DNA from: Procambarus clarkii
Taxonomy: Eukaryota > Arthropoda > Malacostraca > Decapoda > Cambaridae
Direction: 5' to 3'
DNA length: 64,000 bases
Assembly: GCF_040958095.1 (NCBI RefSeq)
Contig: NC_091208.1
Span: 8,654,548-8,718,547, forward strand
The stretch's first letter is position 1. Each line of letters begins with the position of its first letter. The notes beneath the pieces were generated by a model that worked only from the letters and a program-made list of their open reading frames with translations, ran no database searches and was not told the DNA's origin. The translations under genes and the position numbers were made by a program. Of this stretch, positions 1-9,836 are shown in pieces.

Positions 1-128
1 GCTATTCTCACCCTGTTCAGTACATCGTGTTAATACATATATAGACACACATCACAAACAATAAACATATTACCGAACATTCTGAGAGATAAACATATAC
101 ATTCCTCCTTTACACAAGTAGTATGGTA

Positions 129-985
129 TCAGACGTACATACAAATACTTTTATGACCTAGGTATACTGTATAGACAATTTGCAAGAGACATGCAGATAA
201 TTCAACAAAAGATTGCAGTCTTGGTGCAAAATTCTTATATCTCTCAAGAATATCATCAACCTTTCCGTTGTGACACACCCAGGCTATTTGCTCAGGAACA
301 GTCCTTATCTCAGTGTTTCTATATACATTAATCAATGGACAATCAAGAACATAATGGGCAAGGATGTGAGACCTTAACATACCACATAGTTTATACTTCG
401 TGTCATTATCATGAACACCTATCCAATATTTTCAGTAGTATTTGTACCCAAGCCTGAGCCGCATGTGCACAGTCACTCCAAGCATTTCTCCTTTTACCAT
501 AAGTGAAATGGGTGTTTTGACTCACATGTAGTGTTGCATGGTTTGACTTCTCTCATACATTATACCTTTCCTCTCCACTTCTGCCTGTGCCTAAATATTT
601 CTGATTTTGCTTCTTATTTGTCTCATTGTGAATTCACATTCGATGTCAACTTGTGGTTTTGATGTGGCACGTGTTTGGCCAGGTCATTCGCCACCTCGTT
701 GAGCACTATTCCAACATGAGATGGAATCCACATGAATTTCACACTATGACCTTTCAGCTGTATCTCAGTTATTCTTTTCTTACAATCCTCAACTATGGAC
801 ATGAAGACTGGGTTTCGTCTGTTTAAGGAATCAAGTGCTCCTCGGCTATCGACAAATACAAAATCATCTTTGTTGTCATGATGTACTTCCTCCAAACACG
901 CCAGAATGGCCTGCAGTTCAGCTTGTGTGGATGATATATAATTACTAAGTCGGAGTTTAATTTTCCTGTCCAGTCCCAAACTCAC
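129..985 (-). pseudogene. LINE ORF2 C-terminus: RNase H domain plus downstream Cys/His tail (I/jockey-like)
   Basis: Read on the minus strand, 985 to about 623 encodes an RNase H-like segment. It has the pattern STQAELQAI near the start, FVDSRGAL in the middle and WIPSHVGI followed by NE..NDLAKH near the end, the usual order in RNase H-bearing non-LTR retrotransposons. After a decayed stretch with stops (622-381), 380-129 resumes with LRSHILAHYVLDCP, the tail seen after the RNase H domain in I- and jockey-like ORF2 proteins, normally preceded by RLGYKYYW and a CKLC pair (degenerate versions are visible at about 390-450). The endonuclease and reverse transcriptase parts are absent, so this is a 5'-truncated, frameshifted remnant. 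The motif order is visible in the sequence; assignment to the I/jockey group is by family resemblance. Confidence 0.75.
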
Positions 986-1090
986 TATACTGTATTCCCA
1001 TGTGTGCAGTCGAAGGGTTTAGTCACTTATCATCTGGACTAGTCAGTTGTCATGTACCTTTCACCAAATTTCATTATTTTTTCTCTCCCT
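986..1090. other. Short stretch between LINE remnant and DIRS left end
   Basis: I see no gene or recognisable repeat here. It separates the minus-strand LINE remnant from the left terminus of the first DIRS copy. Confidence 0.4.
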
Positions 1091-3882
1091 GTCTTTTCTG
1101 TGTGGAGCCCTTTTGGCTCCCTGGAGCTATTGGGCTAATATGCAAAGCATTAGACCAGGGCATTAGTCTGGAGTTCAGCCTACCATTACCCATGAGCCAG
1201 ACCCTGGCCTCCTCAGAGAGAGACAGGGAGCAATGGCCCTGAAAACCCCCCTCTCCCTGTGGTTGGGGGTTTTCCTTATCTGCATTTGACCGGGGTTAGG
1301 CGCCCAGAAAGGTAGGTATAACAAAACAGACCCCACATGGCAAGAAAATTGCAATCAAAAACCAAACGGAGAGGCAGAACTCCCTTGAATCCCTCGGAAA
1401 CAAGCAAACATCAAACCTTGTAGTCATGCCGTTTATCCCCTGCAGCCCCGGGGGAAGCCTTAGAACCCCCCTCCCCACTTGCTGGCTACCTTGCGCATTG
1501 TTTCGTCAGCCAATGTGAATCGGGGCAAACGTCTTCTGTGGCCTCGCTTTCCAAGCAGTGCTTTGCCTTCGTGGTGTCCTTCGGAGTACCGAGGCTGCAT
1601 GCGCTTAGGGGCATTCTTCCCTAAGCGCCCTTGTGTGCTAGGGTTCTCTTCCCTGGTGCATTCGGGAAACCATTTCTGTAGGTGTTTTTGCTGCTCAGTA
1701 ATTACCCCGCCCTTGGGGCCAGCTAGGGTTTCGTGGCCCTTGTCTTGGCCTTGGGTAGTAAGTGGTATTGTGCTGGTTGAGGCATCAAGGTGTTGTGCAG
1801 CCTGCCTACCTACGCAATGGCTGATTCCTGTTTCCTCTGGGGCGTTGTACTTTTGCTGTTTTGTTTTACCTTTTGTTTTTGTTTTCCTTGCCTGGTGGGG
1901 GTCTGCCTGGTGTGGCTATAGTTCCACTTATAATAATTTGGTGGCCCCCATGAATGTACACATTACAGGGGATTCAGTGTTTGATCTCCCTTCTTGTTAG
2001 CTTTGGGTCTTAACCGATTAGCAACACCTTGCCCGGGTTTCCCGTAGCAGTCAGCCTACTGGCCCTGGAAAACCCTGTCAGGGCTCTGTGGTCCTACAGA
2101 TGCGTCTTCCAAGTTCCAGCCCACCTCGTGCAGATGTGAAGGTTGCTGTGTGCTCTTGTCTCAGGGTGACAGTCATCACTTTTGTCTCCGTCATTCTGCC
2201 TGTTGGGTCAACAATACCTTTGACCCAGAATCTTGCAAGTCGTGTGCTCTGTTTGTTCTCCAGTACTGTTCTGATGACAATTCAGTTAGGGTACAGGCAG
2301 CATCTGCATTGCATGCTAGGTTTAGGTTTCTGCAACTCGCTAAGTTAGTTTTCCATCCAGATGCCCCGCGGCTTCCCTGCTTTGGTTATAGGGAACCTGA
2401 CCTGAGGGCATTAGTTGTTTCAACTTTGGTTCAGTCAGTGCTCCCCGGTCCTTCCCATGTTGTTCATCCTGCACCTCCCCTTCCCCTCTTCCCTACTTCC
2501 AGCTCCCAAATGTCTGAGATTTTGGGGGTCTTGGCAGGGTTTAGTTGGTAATGAGACTCAAGCAGCTTCGGGGGCTGCCCCGTTCGAGTTGGGGACGGAG
2601 GCACTCGAGCCGGTTCCTCCTTCAGAGGCTTCTGGGTCCCACCAGCAGGTCCCCTTCTTTTCAGACTTTTCCCTGGACTCTGCCTTTTCTTCAGGAGTAG
2701 AGGGTATGCAGGATGGCTCTGCCCTAGGATCCTGACCTGGGGGATCCTGGGTCTGGGGAGGAGTTGACCTGGAGGGGCCTTGGGCCCCCTTTGACCCCGC
2801 CTGGGTGTTGGTGCCCTATTTGCAGGGCTTGTTGTTGCAGGGGGAGGGGGTTTTCTTATCCCCCCTTTCCTGTATGAGTATGAATTGGGGTCGGCTTCTC
2901 CACGGGTTTGGTTCCTCGGCTTCATCATTCCGGAGGTTTTCTGCCTCTCGAATCTCACCTAAAGAGGTTCGGGAGGCTCTTGCTGCGTAACTCCGGTGAG
3001 ACTCGAATTGCATCTCTGTGATGAATTTGTCCTTGTTTGAGATTGATTCTTCCCCGTTTGGGTGGCATTTGGAGGTTCCAGTCTTCCTGGCTGGCAGACT
3101 GCCCATTCTTTTCATTGGGGGGGGCGTAGCAATGGTTCTGTTGTGGACCCGCACGCTTGAGTGTCGAGAAACTTCTACCATTCTGCAGGTTTACCTGGGG
3201 GTAAAAACTGCAGAACTCCCTCCCCCCCACTTCCCAGGGGAGGGGCGAGTTTGAGTGCCTTAATACGTGCTTGTTCACCCCTATGCTCTCTAGGGATGTT
3301 GGCCTTGTGCAGCTACACGTGCAGGTTCGTACCCTTTCTGCATCATTGGTTGCTGAGGAGTCCTGTCTGGAGGAGGATGTGGAGGCATACTCCTGGGTCT
3401 TCATCTGATGTGCTGGCCTCGGAGGCTTGGGTGTCGGTTGCACTGTTGAAGCTGTTTACACCTATCCTGAAGGAGGCAGTGTCTCTGCTCTTTGCTTCTC
3501 GCCTTGCATCATTAACTACATCAGGCTGTGCTCGCTCTCTCTTTGGAATCCACTTTGGCCTTGGCTCTTAGGTTTTTGTCGCCGTTTTGTCTGATGCTGT
3601 TTGCGGAGGCTGCTGTCACCCAGTTTCTGCAGGTCGCTTTGTTTAGTTGTCATCCTGTATCGGACTTGTTGGTTCTCCGGGGTAGCCATTCTTGGCCTTC
3701 TTGGAGGGGTCGTACCAGGGCTTGGGGTTCTGCTGGTTAGGGTGAGCCATTGATGCCGGCTTCTGAGCTAATGCTCCCTTCAGAGCCAGTGTCATCTGGT
3801 CGGCACTGTGATCGCCCCCGTATCGGCTTCTCGTAATGGGCGTCGGCCCATTCGCGGTTCGCCCTGTTGATGGGGCAATGGG
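1091..3882 (+). mobile_element. DIRS-like retroelement, copy 1 (left inverted terminal repeat plus gag part only)
   Basis: The left end (CTTTTCTGTGTGGAGCCC) and the next 400 bases match the left terminal repeat of the better preserved DIRS copy at 20497. The body then follows the gag-like region of that copy in parallel, ending at a point equivalent to about 23383. The gag start is recognisable at 2095-2260, where a GDSHHFCLRHSACWVN stretch parallels GDSHLFCLRHAACWVN of the other copy. Many stops and frameshifts break the frame, and reverse transcriptase, RNase H and recombinase are missing. The right edge is the junction with a LINE fragment at about 3883. Family assignment comes from the linked recombinase in the related copy at 20497-26506. 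Confidence 0.7.
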
Positions 3883-3917
3883 GAAATAGAGGGAATACAG
3901 AGAACATATACGGCATA
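3883..3917 (+). mobile_element. LINE ORF2 fragment, left piece (split by a Tigger)
   Basis: The last 35 bases before the decayed Tigger read REYREHIRH in one frame. They continue on the far side of that Tigger (15976 onward) with DAIKHLNYWDPLKAL, the standard C-terminal ORF2 sequence of a LINE also present at 34680-34760. The split shows that the Tigger landed inside this LINE. A two-base excess (TA) remains at the join, as expected for a TA duplication plus small change. Confidence 0.6.
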
Positions 3918-4420
3918 CAGTGGGGCCTCGATTTTCGATGGTAATACAGTATCCACTCAATTTAACGGCCTCTTTTATACCGATCTGCCGGTATTAACAA
4001 CCGGTTTGGGAGACCGGTATCTGGAGCCTGCTATACCGGTCTGCGGTCGATATTACCGACGGTCGGTATTGGGTTTGTTGTGGCATCAGCGTCCCCTCAC
4101 ATGGCGACCAGGCCACCGACCTGGATCGTCCAGAGTCATATATTACATCTTAATTTTCTTTTAAAATGATTCTCTTTAATGAAGAAAATTGTAAATTATT
4201 ATTAATAAAATATTTTGAAACAGTTTTTATTAAGCAAAAGTCTTTGTTTTCTTATTAAATACCTTTTATAGTATAGGCACCAGGTATTTTTTTCCCACGG
4301 ACCTAGAATGTACTCCGCCGGGCCATGTGTTCCCATTGTTTACCGTGAACTCGCGCGGCTAGCTTCAATTGTGAAGGATATTACTGTACTGTAATTGTGA
4401 TCTTCTTTTTAATTTACAAA

Positions 4421-6547
4421 ATGCCAAAAGTTACCCAAAGGAAGCGCCTGATGGTTGCACAGAAGCTGGAGTTAATTAAGAAACTTGATAAAGGATATTC
4501 TCATGCACGAGCAGCAGCAGAGTTTAACATCGGGAAAAGTACAGTAAGTGACATCAAGAAACAGAAGGATACTCTATTAAAATATGTGAGCACAACAGAG
4601 TGTGCTACTTCTGGTGCTGCATGTTCGAGAAAAACAGTAAAGTCTGGTCAGTATCCACAATTGGATGCTGCAGTGTATAAGTGGTTTATTCAGCACCGCA
4701 CAATTGGCATGGCAATAAGATTTGAAGAGCTTAAAGTTGCAGCAAGTAAACTTGCCATTCAATTAGGTATAAAAGATTTCAATGCAAGTGATGGGTGGGT
4801 TGGAAGATTTAAGGCTCGGCATAACATTTCAAACACCAAAAAAATTTCTGGTGAGGCGTCAAGTGCTGATCCCACTAATGTTGATTCATTCAAGGCTAAA
4901 TTAAACGAGTACATTGTCAGTAATAATTTAAGCAAATATCAAGTATATAATGCTGACGAGACTGGGTTTATGTGGCGAGCTGTACCAAGTACATCCTTAA
5001 CCAGTAGGATGCAGGAAAATATTCCTGGACGAAAGATAAGCAAGGAACGGCTCTCAGTCTTGCTCTGTGCTAATGCTGATGCCTCTCACAGGACAAAATG
5101 TGCCGTGGTAGGCAAGTCTAAAAATCCTCGAGCCTTAAAAAATATAATGCAGGCATTACCTGTAATATATTACAATTCTAAGAAATCATGGTTTAATCAA
5201 ACAATATTTACGGACTGGTTTGAAAACCACTTTTGCAAAGAAGTCAGAGAATTCCAGATCAACAAATGTGGAATAAAGGCCAGTGAGGTTAAGGCATTGT
5301 TGCTGCTAGATAATGCCCCTGCTCATCCCATTAGCAAGTTAATTTCAATGGATGGCAGAATAAAATGCATGGCACTTCCACCAAACACAACATCCTTGAT
5401 CCAGCCCATGGACCAAGGTGTTATCCTTGCTGCTAAACGTATGTACCAAACAGCAATGCTTGAAGATGTTTTAGTTGTTTTACCTAGCGAGGAAGATGAA
5501 TTGACAGGAAAGGATACAAGGGCTCAAAGAACACTAGAAAATCTAAAAAAGTACACAATCAGGGAAGCAATATTCCACTGGGCTAGGCTTTGGAATAAAG
5601 TGAAAGAAACCACACTAACAAATTCATGGAAGAAACTGTTAACAGAGAGGCCTAGATGTGAAGCAGCAGTATCTGATAGTGAATTCGAAGGTTTTGAAAA
5701 TGAAGCCAATGATTTTGAAGGGTTTGAAGAAACGATCCGAACAATGTTGCTCCAAGCTGGTCAGGGTGTACAAGTGAATGATATCAATGAATGGTTAGAA
5801 AATGATTACGATCCTGGTTATGAATTGTTAACTGAAGAACAGATTGCGCAAAGTGTTCTCGGAAATGACTCTGATGACTCTGATGACTCTGATGATGACT
5901 CGGACGATGTTGGTGAGGCTCTGCCTAGAGGTGTCGGATATCAGAAAAGATTGGAACAAGTTGAGGAACTATTGAATATTCAATAAAAAGTAAACATGAG
6001 GTTATTGGAAATTTTTATGTACACCTTACAGCCTTAAAGCAATGTCTCAGAACGTTAGCCAGAAATCAGATTCAGAAATCAGAAATCAGAAATCAGAGAA
6101 AATCAGATTCAGACAAAAATAGATAAATTCATGATTTCAACGGTTCGTGAAAAATCTTCGTCGACAAGCGATGCTGCACCCTTCGATGCTGAATTACCAT
6201 CGACAAGTAGTGGAGCATCCGCCAGCAATGAATGCTCTGCAAGCGATGCTGCACCCGCCGATGCTGAATTCCCATCGACAAGACGTGGAGCATCCGCCAG
6301 CAATGAATGCTCTGCAAGCGATGCTGCACCCGCCGATGCTGAATTCCCATCGACAAGACGTGGAACATCCGCCAGCAATGAATGCTCTACAAGCCATGCT
6401 GCACCCGCCGATGCTGAATTCCCATCGACAAGACGTGGAACATCCGCCAGCAACGAATGCTCTACAAGCCATGTTGCACCCGCCGATGCTGAATTCCCAC
6501 CAACAAGTCGTGACAAGTCATCCACTAACGATATAAAATATGATTGA
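4421..6547 (+). pseudogene. Tigger (pogo-like) transposase, copy 1, frame disrupted near the C-terminus
   Basis: The protein begins MPKVTQRKRL; an in-frame ATG 24 bases upstream is less likely because it precedes the conserved start. Domains in order are an N-terminal psq-type HTH (about residues 5-55, HARAAAEFNIGKSTVSDIKK), a CENP-B-type DNA-binding domain (about 75-140, ending DGWVGRFKARHN), and a DDE/D catalytic domain. The catalytic acids sit in YNADETGF, LLLLDNAPAHP and QPMDQGVI. An acidic stretch (DSDDSDDSDDDSDD) and 25-residue tandem repeats follow. Relative to the copy at 40200-42140, one C is missing near 5968, which ends the frame at 5986. A 34-bp repeat expansion near 6073 restores the frame, so the tail to 6547 is open. 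Host regulation is not evident. Confidence 0.88.
6160..6530 (+). repeat. 75-bp (25-codon) tandem repeat in the Tigger transposase tail
   Basis: About five copies of a 75-bp unit encode AAPADAEFPSTRRG followed by SASNECS. The related element at 40200 has about three copies, so the number varies between copies. Because the period is a multiple of three, other frames stay open as well and mimic extra genes. Confidence 0.85.
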
Positions 6548-6846
6548 AAGGCATATAAATTAGTGTAAAAAGTGTTGATAGAGTACAGTATTGTAAGTGT
6601 TAATGATTAATTAAGCCTAGACAAAAAGATACTGTACAGTGTAAATATACAGTAGAAATAATTGTCAATAGTGAAGTAGAATTAGAACTCATGTGAATTA
6701 GTAGTAAGGCTAGCTGTTGTGTGAAGTGAGTGCCTGAAAATAAGTGTACATACAGTACAGTATGTACCCTGTATACAATATATACAATATAAAACAAGCG
6801 CTGCAGAGGATGACGTAATTATCACAGCTTCGTAATCTTCAGCTTC

Positions 6847-7275
6847 ATTAAAAGTAAGTCAATTTACCAATTTTATTATAGTATTACAAGATATTAATTG
6901 TTTTTTTTCAACAAAAGCTACATATTAGTCTCTGCAAATGTATATTCTATCGTCAATAGAGAAAAGGTGAGCTCAAAATATTTCGTCTTGGCTAGCTCTC
7001 AGTGACAAGGCTCGATCGCCATTGTTATGGCATGGCCGCCACAGCCTGTGTTGTAACATTAAAAGTAAGTCAATTTACCAATTTTATTATAGTATTACAA
7101 GATATTAATTGTTTTTTTTTTTCAACAAAAGCTACATATTAGTCTCTGCAAATGTATATTCTATCGTCAGCAGAGAAAAGGTGAGCTCAAAATATTTCGT
7201 CTTGGCTAGCTCTCAGTGACAAGGCTCGATCGCCATTGTTATGGCATGGCCGCCACAGCCTGTGTCGTAACATTA
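6847..7275 (+). repeat. Direct 211-bp duplication in Tigger 3' region
   Basis: The segment beginning ATTAAAAGTAAGTC at 6847 recurs at 7058 with very few differences. Each unit ends in a GC-rich stretch with CGATCGCCATTG and GGCATGGCCGCC. The same duplication is in the opposite-strand Tigger (39507-39935), so it predates both insertions and may be a cis-acting part of the family. Confidence 0.85.
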
Positions 7276-7987
7276 AAAATACATTACCTGCACTGTTCAG
7301 GGTAAATCAAAACACATCTCTAAAATTTTATTAAGACAATATTAACTCACTGATTGATACATGAAATATTTTGCAATACAAAGGAATGAATCAATTTTTT
7401 CCCACCCATCTGGACTTGATCAGAGCGTGTTCACACATCATCCATGCAGCAGCCAGCAACTGGCTTAATCGTCGGCCGTGCACTAAATTGGAATGCAATT
7501 ACACAATGAACTTTATTTAATTTTAGTTATACAGTATAAAATATATCCTACCTGAATGTTACTTGAAAAATTACCCGACCCGACTTAACTTCGGAAATAA
7601 CGGAGCTCCGGAAATAACGACTAGGGTACAGCCCCATATAGGCCGTTAAATTGAGTGGATACTGGTACGTTCCCAGAGACGTATCGTAAGTCGAAATATC
7701 GTAAGTCGAAGCGATTTTTCCCATAAGAAATAAAGGGTATAACTTAAAAATACATTTTATACTGAATACAATTTTTTTTTCTAACTACAATACAGTACAT
7801 ATGTTTATCTTACCTTTATGGAGGACTCTTGATGCGTTTGGAAGATGGGGAGGAGGAGAGATGTTACTGTTTGGAAGGGGAGTCCCCCTTCTATTATAAC
7901 ATCAGGCAGTGATGACTTCTCTGGGGTACACTCTCTCCTACGTTTTGCCTGCATACCACTATGACTTGGTTGTGATTCACTGCTTGT

Positions 7988-8170
7988 TTATCTCACTAAA
8001 AACCTTTCCATAGATTTTTGTTTTTCCAAACGTTTTAATTTTTTTCTTTAGTGAGGCATCACGGTGTCATTAAAAAGGTTAAGGCAACGGCCTACTGCAC
8101 CGTGATTTGGGCGAGTCGTTTCAGCAAAAATTTGCAATTCTTCCCATGCTGCACACAATTTCTTAATTAA
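7988..8170 (-). pseudogene. Outer Tigger transposase, C-terminal piece
   Basis: On the minus strand this encodes IKKLCAAWEELQIF, then AVGRCLNLFNDTVMPH, a stop in place of one residue, and finally RKKLKRLEKQKSMERFLVR before the terminal stop at 7990-7988. Tigger transposases commonly end with this layout: a helix containing a W, a CLNLFND-like stretch, and a basic ...RFLV tail. It is separated from the rest of the gene by the TTAA-flanked insertion at 8171-15227. Joining across a single TTAA restores an open frame (PSSL then IKKL), which supports the excision model. Confidence 0.7.
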
Positions 8171-8629
8171 CCCTTTAACTGCTCCGCCTCCAAATATGAC
8201 ATTCCCCCCCCCCCCCTCCAGTGCGCTGGAAATAAATTATCTTGAAATTTTTTTTTTGTTTTTTTAGTGTCAAAAACCCTTCCCCCAGTATGGGTATGTC
8301 AAAAAAAATTTGAAATTGTACTTTGGCTGCTATGAGGTCCATAAGTTGGCACGTAATGTCATCATTCCCCATTCGCCTGTGACGTATGCTCCCGGAGCCA
8401 GCAGGGCGGCCGGGCGGGGCGCGCAAGTTGCCGCAAATATATTTTTGTTAATTTTTTTGCGTGAAGTTTCAAATACATTTTATTTGTTTTTATGTGCTAA
8501 TCCTATGTATAATGAACACATACACTATATTATGGCAGTAAAACATCTGTACTGTCTGAGGACACTGTGTTACGTGAATGACACTTGTGTACACATATGT
8601 TGCACATATTTACGATGTATCCTGCTAAT

Positions 8630-9010
8630 TTATGTATATATGCATTCTATTTACAGACTATACACTGTCACACACTATATACATTCACCATCAACACATT
8701 CAGAACACCGCGAGTGTGAGCTGTCACACCCAGCCAGCCCTCCCTCACTCCTCCAACATTGTATTCGCCAACATTGCTCCTCCCATCATACAGTTATTCA
8801 CACCAATGTTTCATGTTCATTTATGTATATTTACAACATATGTACACACTATACACTGTCACACACTATATACATTTATCATCAACACATTCAGAACATC
8901 GCGAGTGTGAGCAGCCACACCCAGGCAGGCCCTCCCTCACTCCAATGTCTTACTCCCAACATTGCTCCTCCCACCATACTGTTATTGTTTTTATTACACT
9001 ATTTACACAT
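8630..9010 (+). repeat. 191-bp tandem duplication inside the piggyBac-like element
   Basis: A unit containing TACACTGTCACACACTATAT and CAACACATTCAGAACA..GCGAGTGTGAG occurs at 8661 and again at 8852, with a partial third match near 9150-9210. Long open frames here (for example 8310-9059) are low-complexity and resemble no protein. Confidence 0.8.
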
Positions 9011-9211
9011 GTTATATATACCTATCAACATGTTTTATTTACCAAAACTATGCAAGTAAGCCGGTATTGCGTCCAAGCAGTACAGTGGCCATCATACACT
9101 GCATGAGAAATCACATAGCAGACAACAGACGACACTACGATTACGACGTCACCTCCCTCACCAAAATAGCTCCACTCAACATACTCCTGTTGCTGTTATT
9201 ACACTATATAT

Positions 9212-9212
<1 letters not shown>

Positions 9213-9299
<87 letters not shown>
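9213..9299 (+). repeat. (CA)n microsatellite
   Basis: An uninterrupted CA run of nearly 90 bases immediately precedes the LINE ORF1 remnant, and probably marks or produced its 5' truncation. Confidence 0.98.
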
Positions 9300-9303
<4 letters not shown>

Positions 9304-9836
9304 GCAACCAAGATAAAACAAACATTAGGCTAGAAGTGAGGAAAGAATTGGCATCTAACCCGAAGTTGGTGCAAAACACAGTTGATCGGAGTAAGTCCCT
9401 GATCATTTTTGGCTGCAAAGAAAAGGCGATAACATCTAGGTCAGAAAGAGCTGTAGAAGAAGCTAAAGTAGTAGATAAAATTGTTGGCCTCGTGGAAGGT
9501 CTTACAAACAGAGAGAATGTGTGCGACTACAGGAGAATAGGCAGGTACGTAAAAGGGAAAGATCGACCTTTGAGGATCACCCTAAACGGTGCCAAACAGA
9601 TGGAAGAAGTACTAAGGAATGCTAGAAAATTGCAAAGGGATGAGGATGGGAAAGGGTGGTCATTAAGACGAGATCTTTCAAAAGAAGATAGAGAGAAGCT
9701 GAAACTGAACCTCGCCGAGGCAAAACATTTAAATGAGAGCAGGAATGAAGAAGAAATAAATTCTTTTTTCTACAAAGTGATAGGGGTAGGCAAACCAGTA
9801 AAGTGGTACATAAAGGCAAACCAACAAAATCAATAG
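9300..9836 (+). pseudogene. LINE ORF1 protein, C-terminal part
   Basis: The frame encodes a basic, charged protein: LRITLNGAKQMEEVL near the centre resembles the end of an RRM-like fold, followed by WSLRRDLSKEDREKL, then FFYKVIGVGKPVKWYI before the stop at 9834-9836. This order (RRM-like region then a helical basic tail) is usual for nucleic-acid-binding ORF1 proteins of LINEs. The N-terminus is lost in the (CA)n tract; upstream codons are translated CA repeat. The stop overlaps the start of ORF2 by 34 bases in a different frame, suggesting coupled or reinitiated translation in the intact element. Confidence 0.7.

Larger units (their letters stand above)
3947..7664 (+). mobile_element. Tigger element, copy 1 (nearly complete, frame broken)
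   Basis: The terminal inverted repeats CAGTATCCACTC...AACGGCC (3947 onward) and the inverse at 7641-7664 are nearly perfect over about 24 bases. The flanks are (G)TA-rich on both sides, compatible with a TA target, though extra bases remain at the left edge. Length is 3718 bp. It carries one transposase gene (4421-6547) and a long 3' region with a direct 211-bp duplication. It is inserted into the left terminus of the older Tigger: removing it rejoins a standard Tigger end (CGATGGTA with CGTTCCCAGAGACG). It is close kin of the copy at 39122-42619, which is in opposite orientation. Confidence 0.92.

Noticed and set aside
8310-9059. A 249-codon protein
   Set aside because: Low-complexity, rich in His/Thr/Tyr/Ile from a 191-bp duplication with TACACAC-type sequence; no homology recognised.
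9210-9300. A His/Thr repeat N-terminus of LINE ORF1
   Set aside because: It is translated (CA)n microsatellite, not part of the protein.
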